A stretch of 64,000 bases of DNA from Symbiodinium natans (lineage: Eukaryota; Sar; Dinophyceae; Suessiales; Symbiodiniaceae). Positions 20,180 to 29,885 of this stretch are shown piece by piece. Each line of letters starts with the position of its first letter. Position 1 is the stretch's first letter. Both the position numbers and the translations under genes were made by a program. Below the pieces are notes generated by a model. That model saw nothing but the letters and a program-made list of their open reading frames with translations, was not told the origin of the DNA and searched no databases. Where the stretch lies: positions 308,501 to 372,500 of the forward strand of contig CAJNDS010002001.1 in the NCBI GenBank assembly GCA_905221605.1, read 5' to 3'.

Positions 20180-20785
20180 AGCTGATGCTTGCAAGTGGTT
20201 CAAGGTCTAGTTATAAGTTAGCACACACCATTCTCAACCCTAAACCCTAGAAAGTGGATACATAAGAACAGTCAACGTTGGGTTCGTGAGTACCCATGAA
20301 CCGGGAGGGTGTTACTGTTCCGGACTATGTGGGGGGGGGGGGGGGGGAGAAGATTTAGGGCTTAGGCGGCTTAGGGAAGATATTCCTACAAAGATGCTAT
20401 GATCCTGAGCAAAGGAGTACCACCGGGGAGGGCTGGGGGAGGGGGTAGCAGTTTAAGGGCCATTTAAGGGGGGTTTTTTTTGGCCATGTAGCGATGTACG
20501 GAAGTCTGCTTAGATCGACCGACCGGGGCCCCCGATGCAGGAGGATGAAGTAGACTCCAAAGGTTCGTTTAATCTTGTGATAGGGTGAGAGTCGGTGGAA
20601 ATGAAGCCAGGGTTTTGGGTTTGGGGTTTGGGGTTTAGGGCTAGGGTTTAGGGTTGAGGGTTGAGGGTTGATACACCCTTTATGACACGGTCATTCATGA
20701 CTAAGGCGCCATTTCATGCTGGAGCTCAAGGGCTTCGAGTTGAGGGTTTAGGGCTTCAGGACACTGATTATCCGGAGCTACCAAC

Positions 20786-20935
20786 ATAAGCCCTAGACCC
20801 TAGACCCTAGACCCTAGACCCTAGACCCTCGACCCTAGACCCTAGACCCTAGACCCTAAACCCTAAACCCTAAACCCTAAACCCTAACCCTAAACCCTTA
20901 AACCCTAAACCCTCAGCCCAAGAAAAGTCTCCGGC
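20786..20935 (-). repeat. CCCTAGA variant array grading into CCCTAAA
   Basis: About nine units of the variant CCCTAGA are followed by canonical CCCTAAA, again a block of one mutated unit. Confidence 0.9.
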
Positions 20936-20937
20936 TG

Positions 20938-21017
20938 GTGAAGCAGGTGGTCTCGACCGAAGAATTCTTTGGCGGTCCCTTCCACAGCACTCCTGGCAAC
21001 GGGCCGCCCCAAACCCG
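20938..21017. CDS. Candidate exon, strand uncertain
   Basis: The plus strand reads SLRLVKQVVSTEEFFGGP and the minus strand GRPVARSAVEGTAKEFFG. Both are protein-like, so the strand is open. It is flanked by CCCTAAA on the left and TTTAGGG on the right. Confidence 0.3.
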
Positions 21018-21702
21018 GTTTAGGGTTTAGGGTTTAGGGTTTTGGGTTTAGGGTTTAGGGTTTAGGGTTCAGGGTTTAGGGTTTCCCCCCCGCACCCCAA
21101 TCCGTAACATCTATTCCCTGTGCCCTGAAAGCCTAAACCCCACACCCTTTTCGAAGGAATTGGGTACCGATCAAAAATCACAGGCTTTTGGGCACAAACG
21201 CAGCAAACAAAGAGGCTAGACGAGGGTCACAGGTTCTTGGGTTCAGACTTGAGGGGCCTCGGGGTTCAGCGTGTACACAGGGGCCTCTCTCTCTCTATAT
21301 ATGTATATATATATATAAGGCATATATATATATATATGCTGTGTCCTGGGCAGATTGTAAGATCTTCCGATATGGGCATTTCCCAAAATAGGGGCACCCC
21401 TCTAATTCACCAACTAAAAAATAGAATCCCCTTAAAGGGACCCTATTGTCGGAACCCTGAAGTCCTCAATGCCCTTAGTTCAGCGTGACCTTTATAGCCT
21501 CAATCAAAGGGAACCATGCACCATAGTTGCCATAGTTATTGGGCACGTCAACGCTTTTGGTAGGGTAGGCACAGCTATTCGAGGAGGGGTTTCACCCTAA
21601 ACTCATGTTTAATTAGGCTGTTGAGTTTAGGGTTTCGGGTTTGGGTTTGGGCGTTTTGCCCCTAGACACTGAACCTTAAACCTTTTAAACCCTGAACCGT
21701 GG

Positions 21703-21848
21703 CATGTTCCCCCTTATACTAACAGTTCTTCATGAGGATTCTAGTAGCGGGTACTATAATCCCTACTAAGGACCTTAAACCCTAAACCCTAAACCCTAAA
21801 CCCTAAACCCTAAACCCTAAACCCTGTTAGTATAGGGGGACATCCCAA
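21703..21848. mobile_element. GATGTTCCCCC-family element with clean heptamer insertion
   Basis: The left arm CATGTTCCCCCTTATACTAA runs to ACTAAGGAC; the right arm starts TGTTAGTATAGGGGGACATC. In uninterrupted copies AAGGAC is followed directly by TGT. Here 51 bp (21774-21824) of CTTAAAC plus CCCTAAA units lie exactly between AAGGAC and TGTTAG, with no visible loss of element sequence there. Confidence 0.75.
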
Positions 21849-22482
21849 CCTGAACCCTGAACCCACCTCCCTGCACCCCCGGATGAGCTCTCGCCCTCGT
21901 CGCCGAGCCTCAGCAAAGCTGATAAGTTGCCGTAAACCCTAAACCCTAAACCCTAAACCCTAAACCCTAAACCCTAATCTAAACCCTAAACCCTGAACCC
22001 CAAACCCTGAACCCTAAACCCTGAACCCTAAAGCCCAGCACTGCCAGAGGCCATGCAGACTCCTCAAACGCAGTCTGACTTTCCTCTGAGAAGGGCAAGA
22101 GGGTATCACTGGGTTACTAAGATGGTTACCCTAAACCCTGAGCCCTCAGTTCGGGTTTAGGGAGCTGGGCACGCAATGGGTCCTGAGTCTAAAGCCCCCT
22201 CCCTGTTCTTCAAGGCAGGGCTTAGGGTTTGGGGTTTAGGGTTTAGGTATTGCATGGGGTTTAGGGTTTAAGGTTTAAGGCTTAGGGTTTCCGGTTTCCG
22301 GCTTCCGGTTTAGGGTTCAGGGTTTAGGGTTCAGGGTTTAGGGTTTAGATTAGGGTTTAGGGTTTAGGGTTTAGGGTTTAGGGTTTAGGGTTTAGGGTTT
22401 AGGATTTAGGGCGAGTAAAAGGATTTAAGTTTAGGGCTTAGGGTTGAAGGTCGCGAAAGGCCTTGCGGTGCCCAAAATGCCT

Positions 22483-22620
22483 TATCCCCTGTGGACCAAA
22501 TGAGCCCTCAACTCGGGGTTATATACCTGGGTTTAGGGTTTAGGGTTTAGGGTTTAGGGTTTAGGGTTTAGGGTTGAAACCATCAACCCTGTTAGGGTTC
22601 ATGTGGTCCGCAAGGTACCC
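22483..22620. mobile_element. TGGGGACCAAATGAACCC-family element split by heptamers
   Basis: The left arm TGTGGACCAAATGAGCCCTC and the right arm GGGTTCATGTGGTCCGCAAG are the family ends. The centre carries a TTTAGGG block (22530-22574) in place of part of the usual ATACCCTATACTAC-type middle. Confidence 0.65.
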
Positions 22621-22960
22621 GCACATGGCTCGGTTTGGGCTTTGTTTTAGCGGGGGGGCGTGGATTGGATTTGCGGTTTTGCCAGCACCAAGCCTTCACT
22701 TTGCCAAGTGTGTCTTGGTTACAGGGGGTTGGTACAAGCCTTGCACCTTGCTGAGTGTCGCATTGGAGTCACAGTGCTTGCTTGTGGGGGGAGGGGGGGG
22801 GGGGGGTTCATGGTTTAAACGCAACCATATCTAGTTCATTGGTGGGATAATCTTTAAAATGTATTTTGTTGTTTGTTCCTTCTTGGGTTTAAGTACACTT
22901 AAAAAAGTAAAATGTTTCCCAACTATGGCAAAGCTAGATATCTTGCTTGGGTCGGCCCAG

Positions 22961-23068
22961 ACCGAAACGCAGCAAGCGCGGCTGTAAGAAACGTGGCCGG
23001 GCCTTTGAAAACCTTACTGAGAGGTTGGATCTGACAATTTCACCGCACCGTTCAGCGACCTAAAGCTC
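22961..23068 (+). CDS. Candidate exon, basic protein segment
   Basis: The acceptor GTCGGCCCAG precedes it. The frame reads RPKRSKRGCKKRGRAFEN then LTERLDLTISPHRSAT, then a stop. The Lys/Arg cluster could be a nuclear-localisation or nucleic-acid-binding segment. It may be a terminal exon. Family unknown. Confidence 0.45.
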
Positions 23069-23189
23069 ACCCTAAACCCTAAACCCTAAACCCTAACCCG
23101 TAACCCGTAACCCCTAACCCCTAACCCCTAAACCCTAAACCCTAAACCCTTTCACTTTGGAAGATCGAATGCCCTAAACCAGAAGCTGC

Positions 23190-23302
23190 ACCCGAGAGTA
23201 ACCCAGGAATGAAAAGGGTGCCCCTTTTTGGCTTAAAGGGTTTACAATGTAAAGTTTACAAGGGACTAAAAAAAGGAATAAGGGCCTACTCTGGGTCATA
23301 GG
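23190..23302. mobile_element. GAGTAACCCAGGAAT-family element
   Basis: Ends CCCGAGAGTAACCCAGGAAT and GGGCCTACTCTGGGTC enclose the typical AAAAGGGTGCCC...AAAGGGTTTACAA middle. The same family forms an intron of gene B at 32487-32610. Further copies or fragments are at 1485-1580, 4570-4690, 55464-55680 and 61862-61985. Confidence 0.6.
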
Positions 23303-23393
23303 AAGAAGGTTGGGTTCCTGAGAGCTGCCAAACTCCGGGTCTAGGGTAAAGGGTTTAGGGTTCAGGGTTTAGGGCGACTTTAAACTAGCCAGT

Positions 23394-23457
23394 TCCTGGG
23401 AACCCCACATGCTGTACATGCGGGTCACGATGTCACCGATCTGTGCAGCAGTGCGGG
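23394..23457 (-). CDS. Candidate short exon
   Basis: The minus frame reads TAAQIGDIVTRMYSMWGS then QELA. A G-run of about 20 bp adjoins on the right. Family unknown. Confidence 0.35.
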
Positions 23458-24000
23458 GGGGGGGGGGGGGGGGGGGTTGAGGTTTTTTGCGACTACATGC
23501 CCCTAAAACCCTAGACCCTAAACCTCAAAACAACCCTAGAGGGCTTGGGGTGGTTCAGGTCTAGGACTTGGAGCAGTCTGGGGGGCTTGATTCTGTGGAC
23601 CTCAGTGGGCGCTTCGAGGTACACTCCCTTTGCGGCTAGGGTTTAGGGTTTAGGGTTTAGGGTTGAGGGTTGAGGGTTTAGGGTCTAGGGTCTAGGGTTT
23701 AGGGCTTAGGGTTGAGGGCCAGAAAGCATGGTGGGAGTGGAGGAGTCCGACAAGATCATGCCTCGCCCTAAACCCTCCAGGGGCGAAACTGAAGGAGCAT
23801 AGGGTTTAGGGTGTAGGGGTTTAGGGTTTAGGGTTTACCCAAAACCCCAAACCCTCTAAACCCTATAAACCCTAGACAGCCTCTGAAATCCTAGAAGCCC
23901 TGTAAGTCAAACCCCTGAAAAGATCCAAAAACATGAAACACAAATAGTACCCCATGCTATCTTTTGGATCCTCCGAGGAACCCTAACCCTATAAGTTCCC

Positions 24001-24177
24001 TAAACCCTAAACCCTAAACCCTAAACCCTAAACCCTAAACCCTAAACCCTAAACCCTAAACCCTAAACCCTAAACCCTAAACCCTAAACCCTAACCCTAA
24101 AACTAAACCCTAAACCCTAAACCCTAAACCCTAAACCCTAAACCCTAAACCCTAAACCCTAAACCCTAAACCCTAAT
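24001..24177 (-). repeat. CCCTAAA array, 25 units
   Basis: A nearly pure array of about 25 units with one short irregularity (CCCTAACCCTAAAACTAAACC near 24093). Confidence 0.95.
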
Positions 24178-24181
24178 GTAA

Positions 24182-24292
24182 GTCGCCAGAGGGGACTCCG
24201 CGCCTCCTCCATGCCTGGTGTCGACGCCTCGCCCTCCACGAGGGCTGCGTCTCGCGCGCGCAAGGCCAAAGGCCCACCATCCTGTTTCAGGG
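24182..24292 (-). CDS. Candidate exon, unidentified
   Basis: The minus frame reads KQDGGPLALRARDAALVE, GEASTPGMEEARSPLWRL. It lies precisely between the 24001 C-strand array and the 24291 G-strand array, a clear example of the island layout. Family unknown. Confidence 0.45.
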
Positions 24293-24730
24293 TTTAGGGT
24301 TTAGGGTTTAGGGTTTAGGGTTTAGGGTTTAGGGTTTGGGGTTTAGGGTTTAGGGTTTAGGGTTTAGGGTTTAGGGTTTGGGGTTTGGGGTTTGGGGTTT
24401 AGGGTTTAGGGTTTAGGGTTTAGGGTTTAGGGTTAGGGTTTGGGGTTTTTGGGTTTGGGGTTTAGGTTTGGGTTTAGGGTTTAGGGTTTAGGGTTGGGGT
24501 TTGGTTTAGGGTTTAGGGTTTAGGGTTTAGGGTATAGGGGTTTGGGTTTAGGTTTGGGGGGGTTTAGGGTTTAGGGTTTGGTTTAGGGTTTAGGGTTTAG
24601 GGTTTGGGGTTTGGGGTTTAGGGTTTAGGGTTTAGGGTTTGGGGTTTAGGGTTTGGGGTTTGGGGTTTAGGGTTTAGGGTTTGGGGTTTAGGGTTTGGGG
24701 TTTAGGGCTTCGGGTTCAAGGTTTCGGGTT
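24291..24730 (+). repeat. TTTAGGG/TTTGGGG array
   Basis: About 440 bp of G-strand units, pure at the left and increasingly mixed with GGGTTTG and shortened units towards the right. Confidence 0.95.
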
Positions 24731-24799
24731 TTCAGGGTGAGAAGAATTAGAGTACAAAGGGTGCAGGGTATAGGGTTCAAAGGGCTAAGGGTTGGGAGA

Positions 24800-25150
24800 A
24801 GGTGAGATGTGTGGATTGAGGTCCCCCAAAAGCCAAAAAGCTATGAGATAGCGTTTAATATCTTTTTGCTGTGGCCGAGAGGCGCGTTTCTTTTTTTTGG
24901 CGCGTTCACTCACTCACTAGCGCGCCCGTGTTCTTTTGTTGCTGTACGCGCATGGGGCGGGCTTTTTTTGTTGTCGCCGCAGGGGTTCTTTTTTGCTGAA
25001 CGCACGTGGGGGGGGGGGGGGGGGGGGGGGGGGTAGTTTTTTTTGCTGTTGCCGTGTTTATTTTGTATTATTTTTGCTGTCATTCTATGACGGCCCGAAA
25101 TATTTCGGGGAACCAACAAGGGACCATAATTTTGATAACTGACCATAAAC
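24800..25150. other. Low-complexity segment with element end
   Basis: T-rich words, CACTCACTCACTAGCG, and a G-run at 25008-25033 are followed by the right end of a GGGACCATAATTTTGA...GACCAT element (25100-25145). No gene supported. Confidence 0.5.
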
Positions 25151-25195
25151 CCTAAACCCTAAACCCTAAACCATTTGGGACCCTAAACAAAGCCA

Positions 25196-25289
25196 AGGCT
25201 CAAAGCCCACGTCGCTCGCTGCGGATGCGCCGATGGCAACCACGTCGTCCCAGGCCTGGTCAGGTCCGAAGGTCAAGCAGGGCTACCGA
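25196..25289 (-). CDS. Candidate exon, unidentified
   Basis: The minus frame reads LTFGPDQAWDDVVAIGAS then AASDVGFEP, acidic and protein-like. Both flanks are CCCTAAA on the plus strand. Family unknown. Confidence 0.35.
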
Positions 25290-25451
25290 AACCCTAAACC
25301 CCAAAACCCTAAAACCCTAAAATCCTGAAACCCTAAACCCTCAACCCTCAACCCTCAACCCTAAACCCTAAACCCTAAACACTAAACACTAACCCTAGGG
25401 GTTATAGGGTTTGTCATGCTCATGGGGCTAATTGGGGTTTGAAATCATGGG

Positions 25452-25555
25452 TTCCCCTCTACCCCCCCCCCCCCTCCCCCCATACTACGCCCCCTTTTTT
25501 CCCAGGAGAGGGGGGGGTAGTACAGAGGGGGGGTAGTAGGGGAACCCATGCCCTA
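25452..25555. mobile_element. GGGTTCCCCTACTACC-family element
   Basis: The left arm ATGGGTTCCCCTCTACCCCC and the right arm GGGGGTAGTAGGGGAACCCAT enclose CATACTACGCCCCC...GGGGGTAGTACAG. A better-preserved relative is at 45971-46118. Confidence 0.6.
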
Positions 25556-26179
25556 AACCCTAAACCCTAAACCCTAAACCCTAAACCCTAAACCCTAAAC
25601 CCTAAACCCTAAACCATGATGATAGGGTTTAGGTTCGCCTACGCCTCGCATGTTGGGTTTAGGGCGCTAACGCCCTCAGCCCTAAGCCCTGCAGGTCCGT
25701 GAACCTTTGAGGTTTTAGGGTTTAAGGTTCAGGGTTTAAGGTTCAGGGTTTAGGGTTTAGGTTTAGGTTTAGGGTTTAGGGTTTAGGGTTTAGGGTTTAG
25801 GGTTTAGGGCTTAGGGTTTAGGGTTTAGGGTTTAGGGTTACTGATAATTACCCTAAGGGTCCATGTACCCTCATTATTCTTTACTTGGGCCCCAAAGTCC
25901 TCGTACAGGAAGAACTTTAAGGCCCATCGGAATTCGGAACCCTAAGCCCTGAAACCTAGGGCTGTTTGGGCTGAGAGGGCTGTGGGGTGTAAGGCCTGGT
26001 GACTAGTGTTTGGGGTTTAGGGTTTAGGGTTTAGGGTTTTGGTTTTGGGATCTGGTCTTTGGGGGTTTCCGAAACTAGGGGGTACCTTGTTGGGGCCCTT
26101 ATTTTAAGGAATCCTACTACTTGGGGGTCTATATATATTAGGGGTCCCCTTATTTCCGTCAACCGCCATTTGGGTTTAG

Positions 26180-26393
26180 GGTGTCACAGTTCGTTCAGCT
26201 CGATGGCTTTGGGGTCGATACCTCGTAATTCCAGCGTGACCTGTCGTTGGTTTAGTCATGGAGATGTTAAGGGAGGGGGCCCAACAGGGGAGGGCCTTCT
26301 GAGTGGCTCCAAAAAGCCTTGGCAAGCACTCGCTAAGCGCTCGGACCTCGACAGTTGCTGGAAAAAGATGTTTTGGAGCGATTGCTGAGGGCT
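26180..26393 (+). CDS. Possible exon, about 70 codons
   Basis: The plus frame reads SSMALGSIPRNSSVTCRW, FSHGDVKGGGPTGEGLLS, GSKKPWQALAKRSDLDSC, then a stop at about 26386. Basic, protein-like in its second half. The family is unknown and a minus frame is also open. Confidence 0.35.
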
Positions 26394-26399
26394 TTCCAA

Positions 26400-26935
26400 G
26401 CAATCGCGGCGTCCCTCCCCCCCCCCCCCCCCCCCCCTCCCCTGTCAGACCTCCCCTCCCGTAACATTTCCATGATTTAGAGGGTGTAGGATTTACGGTT
26501 TTCGGTTTAGAGCTTAGGATTTCTGAGAACAAGAACCCACCAACAAAAATAACGGGGCCCGCGCAGCCTTAAACCCTAACCCCTGACCCCCAAAGACGGT
26601 CTTGTAGACCTGTGAGGCCCTCATACTCTTCGGGTAGTTACATGGTTCCTTCGTACGCGCCGAATAAAATGGGGACCCTTTATATGCCCCATACAACCCC
26701 AGACTTCAGACTTCAGAACCCTTTAAAGGAGGTAAGGGACCATCTTAGGGACCTATATACACGGCACTCCGGCAGGTCGGGGTGTTGCTGGGGCTCGGGT
26801 TCCTTTGGGGGCTTCAGGTGTGTGGTTGGTATTGTCCGAGGGTTTGGGGTTTTTCGGGGTTGCAGGGTTTCGGGCTCGGGGTGTTCAAGTCTAGACAGGG
26901 TTTGGGGTTTGCGAACCTAAACCCTGAATGCTAAT
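26400..26935. other. Region without recognisable gene
   Basis: This holds a C-run (26407-26438), a duplicated CAGACTT near 26700 and degenerate heptamers. No exon supported. Confidence 0.45.
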
Positions 26936-27309
26936 ACACCCTAAACCCTAAACCCTAAACCCTAGACCCTAACCCTAAACCCTAAACCCCAAACCCTAAA
27001 CCCCTAACCCTAAACCCCAAGTCCGATTTTCGGATGGGGCCGACAAAAGCCGAGGCCTCCCCTTGACGGAAGGGGGTTGAACGTGCGCTTCACCGAATAC
27101 AGGGTGGCGCCCCCCCCCCCCCCCCCCCCCCCCCCATGGCTGGAAGCTAGTTTGTGGTTTAGGGTTCAGGGTTTAGGGCAGTCGGGTAGTAGGGTAGCAG
27201 GGGAATTATGTGAGGAGGGTCCCCGAGTTAGACGTGGAGTTGTGGGGCCCTGAAATGGGCTGTACCACAAGCTAAGCTGCGAGCACCTGATCTAGAATTG
27301 GCAGACTGG

Positions 27310-27700
27310 TTATGCGCTGGCCGCGTCCTTGTCGGTGCCACCATCCTTGAAGACGAAATGAACCCTCAAAATGAGGCCATATACCCTATGCTACTATAAC
27401 TCCTACTAAGGTGTATGAACCCTAAACCCTTTTAGGGCTCATTTCGTCCCCAAAAGGATCATGCAAACTCGATTTCACTGCGCTGGAGTGGGTCGACCAC
27501 GAGAGATTCCGCCGGGATGTGGAAGCTGGAGGCATATGGGTGGTTGTCAAAATGATGATCCCTTTTGGGGTACCCTAAATATTAGGTGCCGTATTATAAT
27601 AGGGATCCAAACAGGGACCATGATTTTGACAACCACCCATATGGGTCGCAGGGCGTAGGGAGAAGGCTCGTCTCCGAGCCACCAGGTGGCCGGGACGACG
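27310..27700 (-). CDS. Three-exon 3' segment with two element-derived introns
   Basis: Minus-strand exons are about 27644-27700, 27461-27532 and 27310-27345. The first follows the acceptor GGGCAG and reads RRPGHLVARRRAFSLRPA. The second continues as TSRRNLSWSTHSSAVKSS, and the third as DGGTDKDAASA with a TAA stop at 27310-27312. The last junction is GA-AG: 27346-27460 starts GATCC and ends CAAG, and GAT is repeated at both edges. For the first junction GT-AG (acceptor CCTCCAG) keeps the frame. It lies just downstream of the broken gene A and may be its 3' end. Family unknown; plus frames here are also open but give no matching splice sites. Confidence 0.45.
27346..27457. mobile_element. TTGGGGACGAAATGAACCC-family introner-like element
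   Basis: Ends CTTGAAGACGAAATGAACCC and GGGCTCATTTCGTCCCCAAA, flanked by ATC on both sides (27343-27345 and 27458-27460). In the minus direction the duplicate gives a GA donor and AAG gives the acceptor. Confidence 0.7.
27539..27637. mobile_element. GGTGGTTGTCAAAAT-family element with 6-bp duplication
   Basis: Ends GGTGGTTGTCAAAAT and ATTTTGACAACCACC are perfect inverted repeats, flanked by CATATG on both sides (27533-27538, 27638-27643). The middle is GATCCCTTTTGGGGTACCC...AGGTGCCGTATTATAATA. Other copies are at 33988-34608 and 62918-63042. Confidence 0.85.
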
Positions 27701-28144
27701 CTGCCCATAAACCCTAAACCCTAAACCCTAAACCCTAAACCCTAAACCAAGAAGCAGCCAGGAAGAAAACTGGGCGAGTCTAGGGCGGAACTCCGAGACG
27801 AAGGGGGCCAGCTCGCGAAGCAAACCCCCCTTCAAGAGAGCAAAAGAATCAGAGAATGTGCTTATAAGCTGAAGCTGTGTGCATCCGGGCTGTGCCATAG
27901 TTGTCGAACACGTCCTGGTCCGCGCCAGCATCCACCAGCAAACGCGCCCCTGCAACATGGCCCACACCAACTGCGATCGCGAGGGCTGTTCTGCCAGCAA
28001 AGTTGGTCAAGTCCTTTTCGGCGCCGAGCTCCACCAGCAAGCGCGCCACTTCGAGGTGCCCTCCCCAAGCTGCGATCAGAAGGCCCGTCGTCATCGTGCC
28101 AGTCCACGTCTGCGCCCGCCTCCAGCAGCAAACGTGCAACTTCC

Positions 28145-28234
28145 TTGGGGACGAAATGAACCCTACAAGGGTTTATAGTTATAGTAATATAGGGTCTATG
28201 ACCCCAAGTTTAAGGGTTCACTTGGGCTCCAAGG
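28145..28234. mobile_element. Introner-like element in gene A only
   Basis: TTGGGGACGAAATGAACCC and GGGTTCACTTGGGCTCCAA form the ends, with TTCC on both sides (28141-28144, 28235-28238). It interrupts ankyrin coding sequence of gene A (minus strand GGCCACGAT, then GAAGTTGCACG). The homologous site in gene B (about 32673) is uninterrupted. Matching the B frame would need a non-standard GG-AG junction, or one base has since changed. Confidence 0.7.
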
Positions 28235-28351
28235 TTCCATCGTGGCCCTCACCAGATGCCAGAAAAAAGCGGGTGCTTGATGGCCACGGGGAAGGGTTTG
28301 GGTCCAGCGGCAGCTGCAGCATGGGCTCGACCTTGATTGGGGGCATGTTGC

Positions 28352-28515
28352 CCAAAAGGGTCCATGTACCTATAGAGTACATACTTGGGGCCTTAAAGGG
28401 GTTCCCATATAGTAGCTTTAGGGCCCAAATATGTATACTTGGGGCCTTAAAGGGGTTTCCATATAGTAGCTTTAGGGCCCAAATATGTACTATATGGGTA
28501 CATGGACCCTTAGGG
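28352..28515. mobile_element. AAAAGGGTCCATGTACC-family element with internal duplication
   Basis: Ends AAAAGGGTCCATGTACCTAT and GGGTACATGGACCCTTAG. Inside, the segment starting ATACTTGGGGCCTTAAAG is repeated in tandem (about 62 bp per copy, one mismatch seen). It lies in the first intron of gene A. Relatives: 28553-28640, 25855-25930, 41424-41520, 44763-44825. Confidence 0.7.
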
Positions 28516-28645
28516 GTTGGATTTCATGTGGGTGCTTACGGGTGAAGATCCTACAAGGGTCCATGCACCTCATTCTTCTATATTTCGGCCCCAAAGTCCC
28601 TATGTTTAGGAAGTACTTTTTAAGGGCCCAAGTATTCCCTGTTTA

Positions 28646-28707
28646 GGGTTTAGGGTTTAGGGTTTAGGGTTTAGGGTTTAGGGTTTAGGGTTTAGGGTTT
28701 AGGGTTT
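28646..28707 (+). repeat. TTTAGGG array in intron 1 of gene A
   Basis: Eight to nine units lying between a truncated element (28553-28640) and exon 1. Gene B carries an array in the same orientation in the matching intron (32773-32873). Confidence 0.95.
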
Positions 28708-29312
28708 TTAGGGACTACCTCCAGGGCACCGAGGCCCCGCAAAAAAACTCATGGCATCTAGGATGGCTCGTGCAGGCTGAAAACGCCCCGCCTTTGCCAC
28801 CGAGCCATCTCTGGCAGCAGCTAGGAGCTCGCCCAGCTGCGTCTGGCAAGCACCGGAGAAGGGTTGTAGCACCAGGTCCAGGTCCAGGGAAGTGTCCAAA
28901 ATGTCATAATCATCCAGGTTGTAGAACGAGGTCGAGGTCCAGAGGGGAATCGAAAATGTCATCATCATCCAGATTGGCGCCCTGCAAAAGAAGCCTCTGC
29001 CTGAAGCGCGGGGGAAGGCCGTGCAGCTGATGCAACCGCCGCTTCAGGTTCCGGACGTTGCTCACCTCCGCCACCGGCAGGCTCGCCACCTCCTCCCCCG
29101 AGAGCATGCGGACGCGCAGCATCCTAGACGGAGAGCCTCTTGGATCCAACCGAAGTGGGGCAGTGTAGAGCAAGCCAACGTGGCTGCATGACGCAATTCA
29201 TGGATATCATTGTTTTTCAAAAACCCCTGCATTGCGCAGGTGACTCCTTCATCCAGCTGCAAAGCGCGGTACCCCTTGATAAGTTTTAGGTTTAGGGTTT
29301 TGAGGGAATTGT

Positions 29313-29885
29313 AGGGCACCCTAAACCCTAAACCCTAAACCCTAAACCCTAAACCCTAAACCCTAAACCCTAAACCCTAAACCCTAAACCCTAAACCCTA
29401 AACCCTAAAGGGCTGAGGGCTGACATAGGGGAGGGGGTTTTGGGGTTTCTGGGCTGCAGGTGCATGAAGCTGGGCAGTTGCGGGGGTCCCCCCCCAAAAA
29501 ACGGAGCAACCTAGGCGCCTTGAAGGTTCAACCCGAGGTTTCGGCTTGGGGTGTATACCTATAGGGTTTAGGGTTTAGGGTTTAGGGTTTAGGGTTTAGG
29601 GTTGAGGGATTAGGGATTAGGGTGTAGGGTTTAGGGTTTAGTTTCGGTTTGGGGGTGTATACCTATAGGGTAGGTTCAGGTTTCAGGGTGCAGGGTGCAG
29701 GGTTCAGGGTTTAGGGTTTTAGGGTTTAGGGTTTAGGATTTAGGGTTTTAGGGTTTAGGGTTTAGGGTTTGGGGTTTGGGGTTTGGGGTTTGGGGTTTAG
29801 GGTTTAGGGTTTAGGGTTTAGGGTCTGGGGTTTGGGGTTTGGGGTTTGGGGTTTAGGGTTAGGGTTTAGGGTTTAGGGTTCAGGG
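29313..29885. repeat. C-strand array followed by G-strand arrays
   Basis: 29313-29410 is CCCTAAA (13 units). 29567-29885 is TTTAGGG mixed with TTTGGGG. The short sequence between (29411-29560) carries a duplicated phrase TATACCTATAGGGT (29551 and 29657). Confidence 0.9.

Larger units (their letters stand above)
27726..29122 (-). pseudogene. UBL-ankyrin gene A, frameshifted paralogue of gene B
   Basis: The ATG at 29120-29122 starts MLRVRMLSGEEVASLPVA, then LHQLHGLPPRFRQRLLLQ, a ubiquitin-like domain of about 70 residues. A 55-bp direct duplication (copies both containing LDLDLVLQP) shifts the frame and brings in a TGA at 28910. Exon 1 ends at 28792 with a GC donor (GCGGGGCG); exon 2 starts at 28331 after AATCAAG and reads VEPMLQLPLDPN. 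Ankyrin repeats follow (EVARLLLEAGADVDWHDD; LLIAAWGGHLEVARLLVE; RTALAIAVGVGHVAGARL). A second shift lies after WHDD. Ankyrin repeats bind partner proteins; the partner here is unknown. The shifts make a pseudogene likely, though unrecognised splicing or sequence error could explain one of them. Confidence 0.8.

Noticed and set aside
24174-24186. GTAAGTCGCCAG as a plus-strand donor/acceptor
   Set aside because: The better-supported exon here reads on the minus strand, and the two signals are too close to define an intron.
27901-28545. Plus-strand 214-codon open frame
   Set aside because: It is antisense to the ankyrin exons of gene A and continues through two TIR elements, so it is a shadow of the real minus-strand gene.
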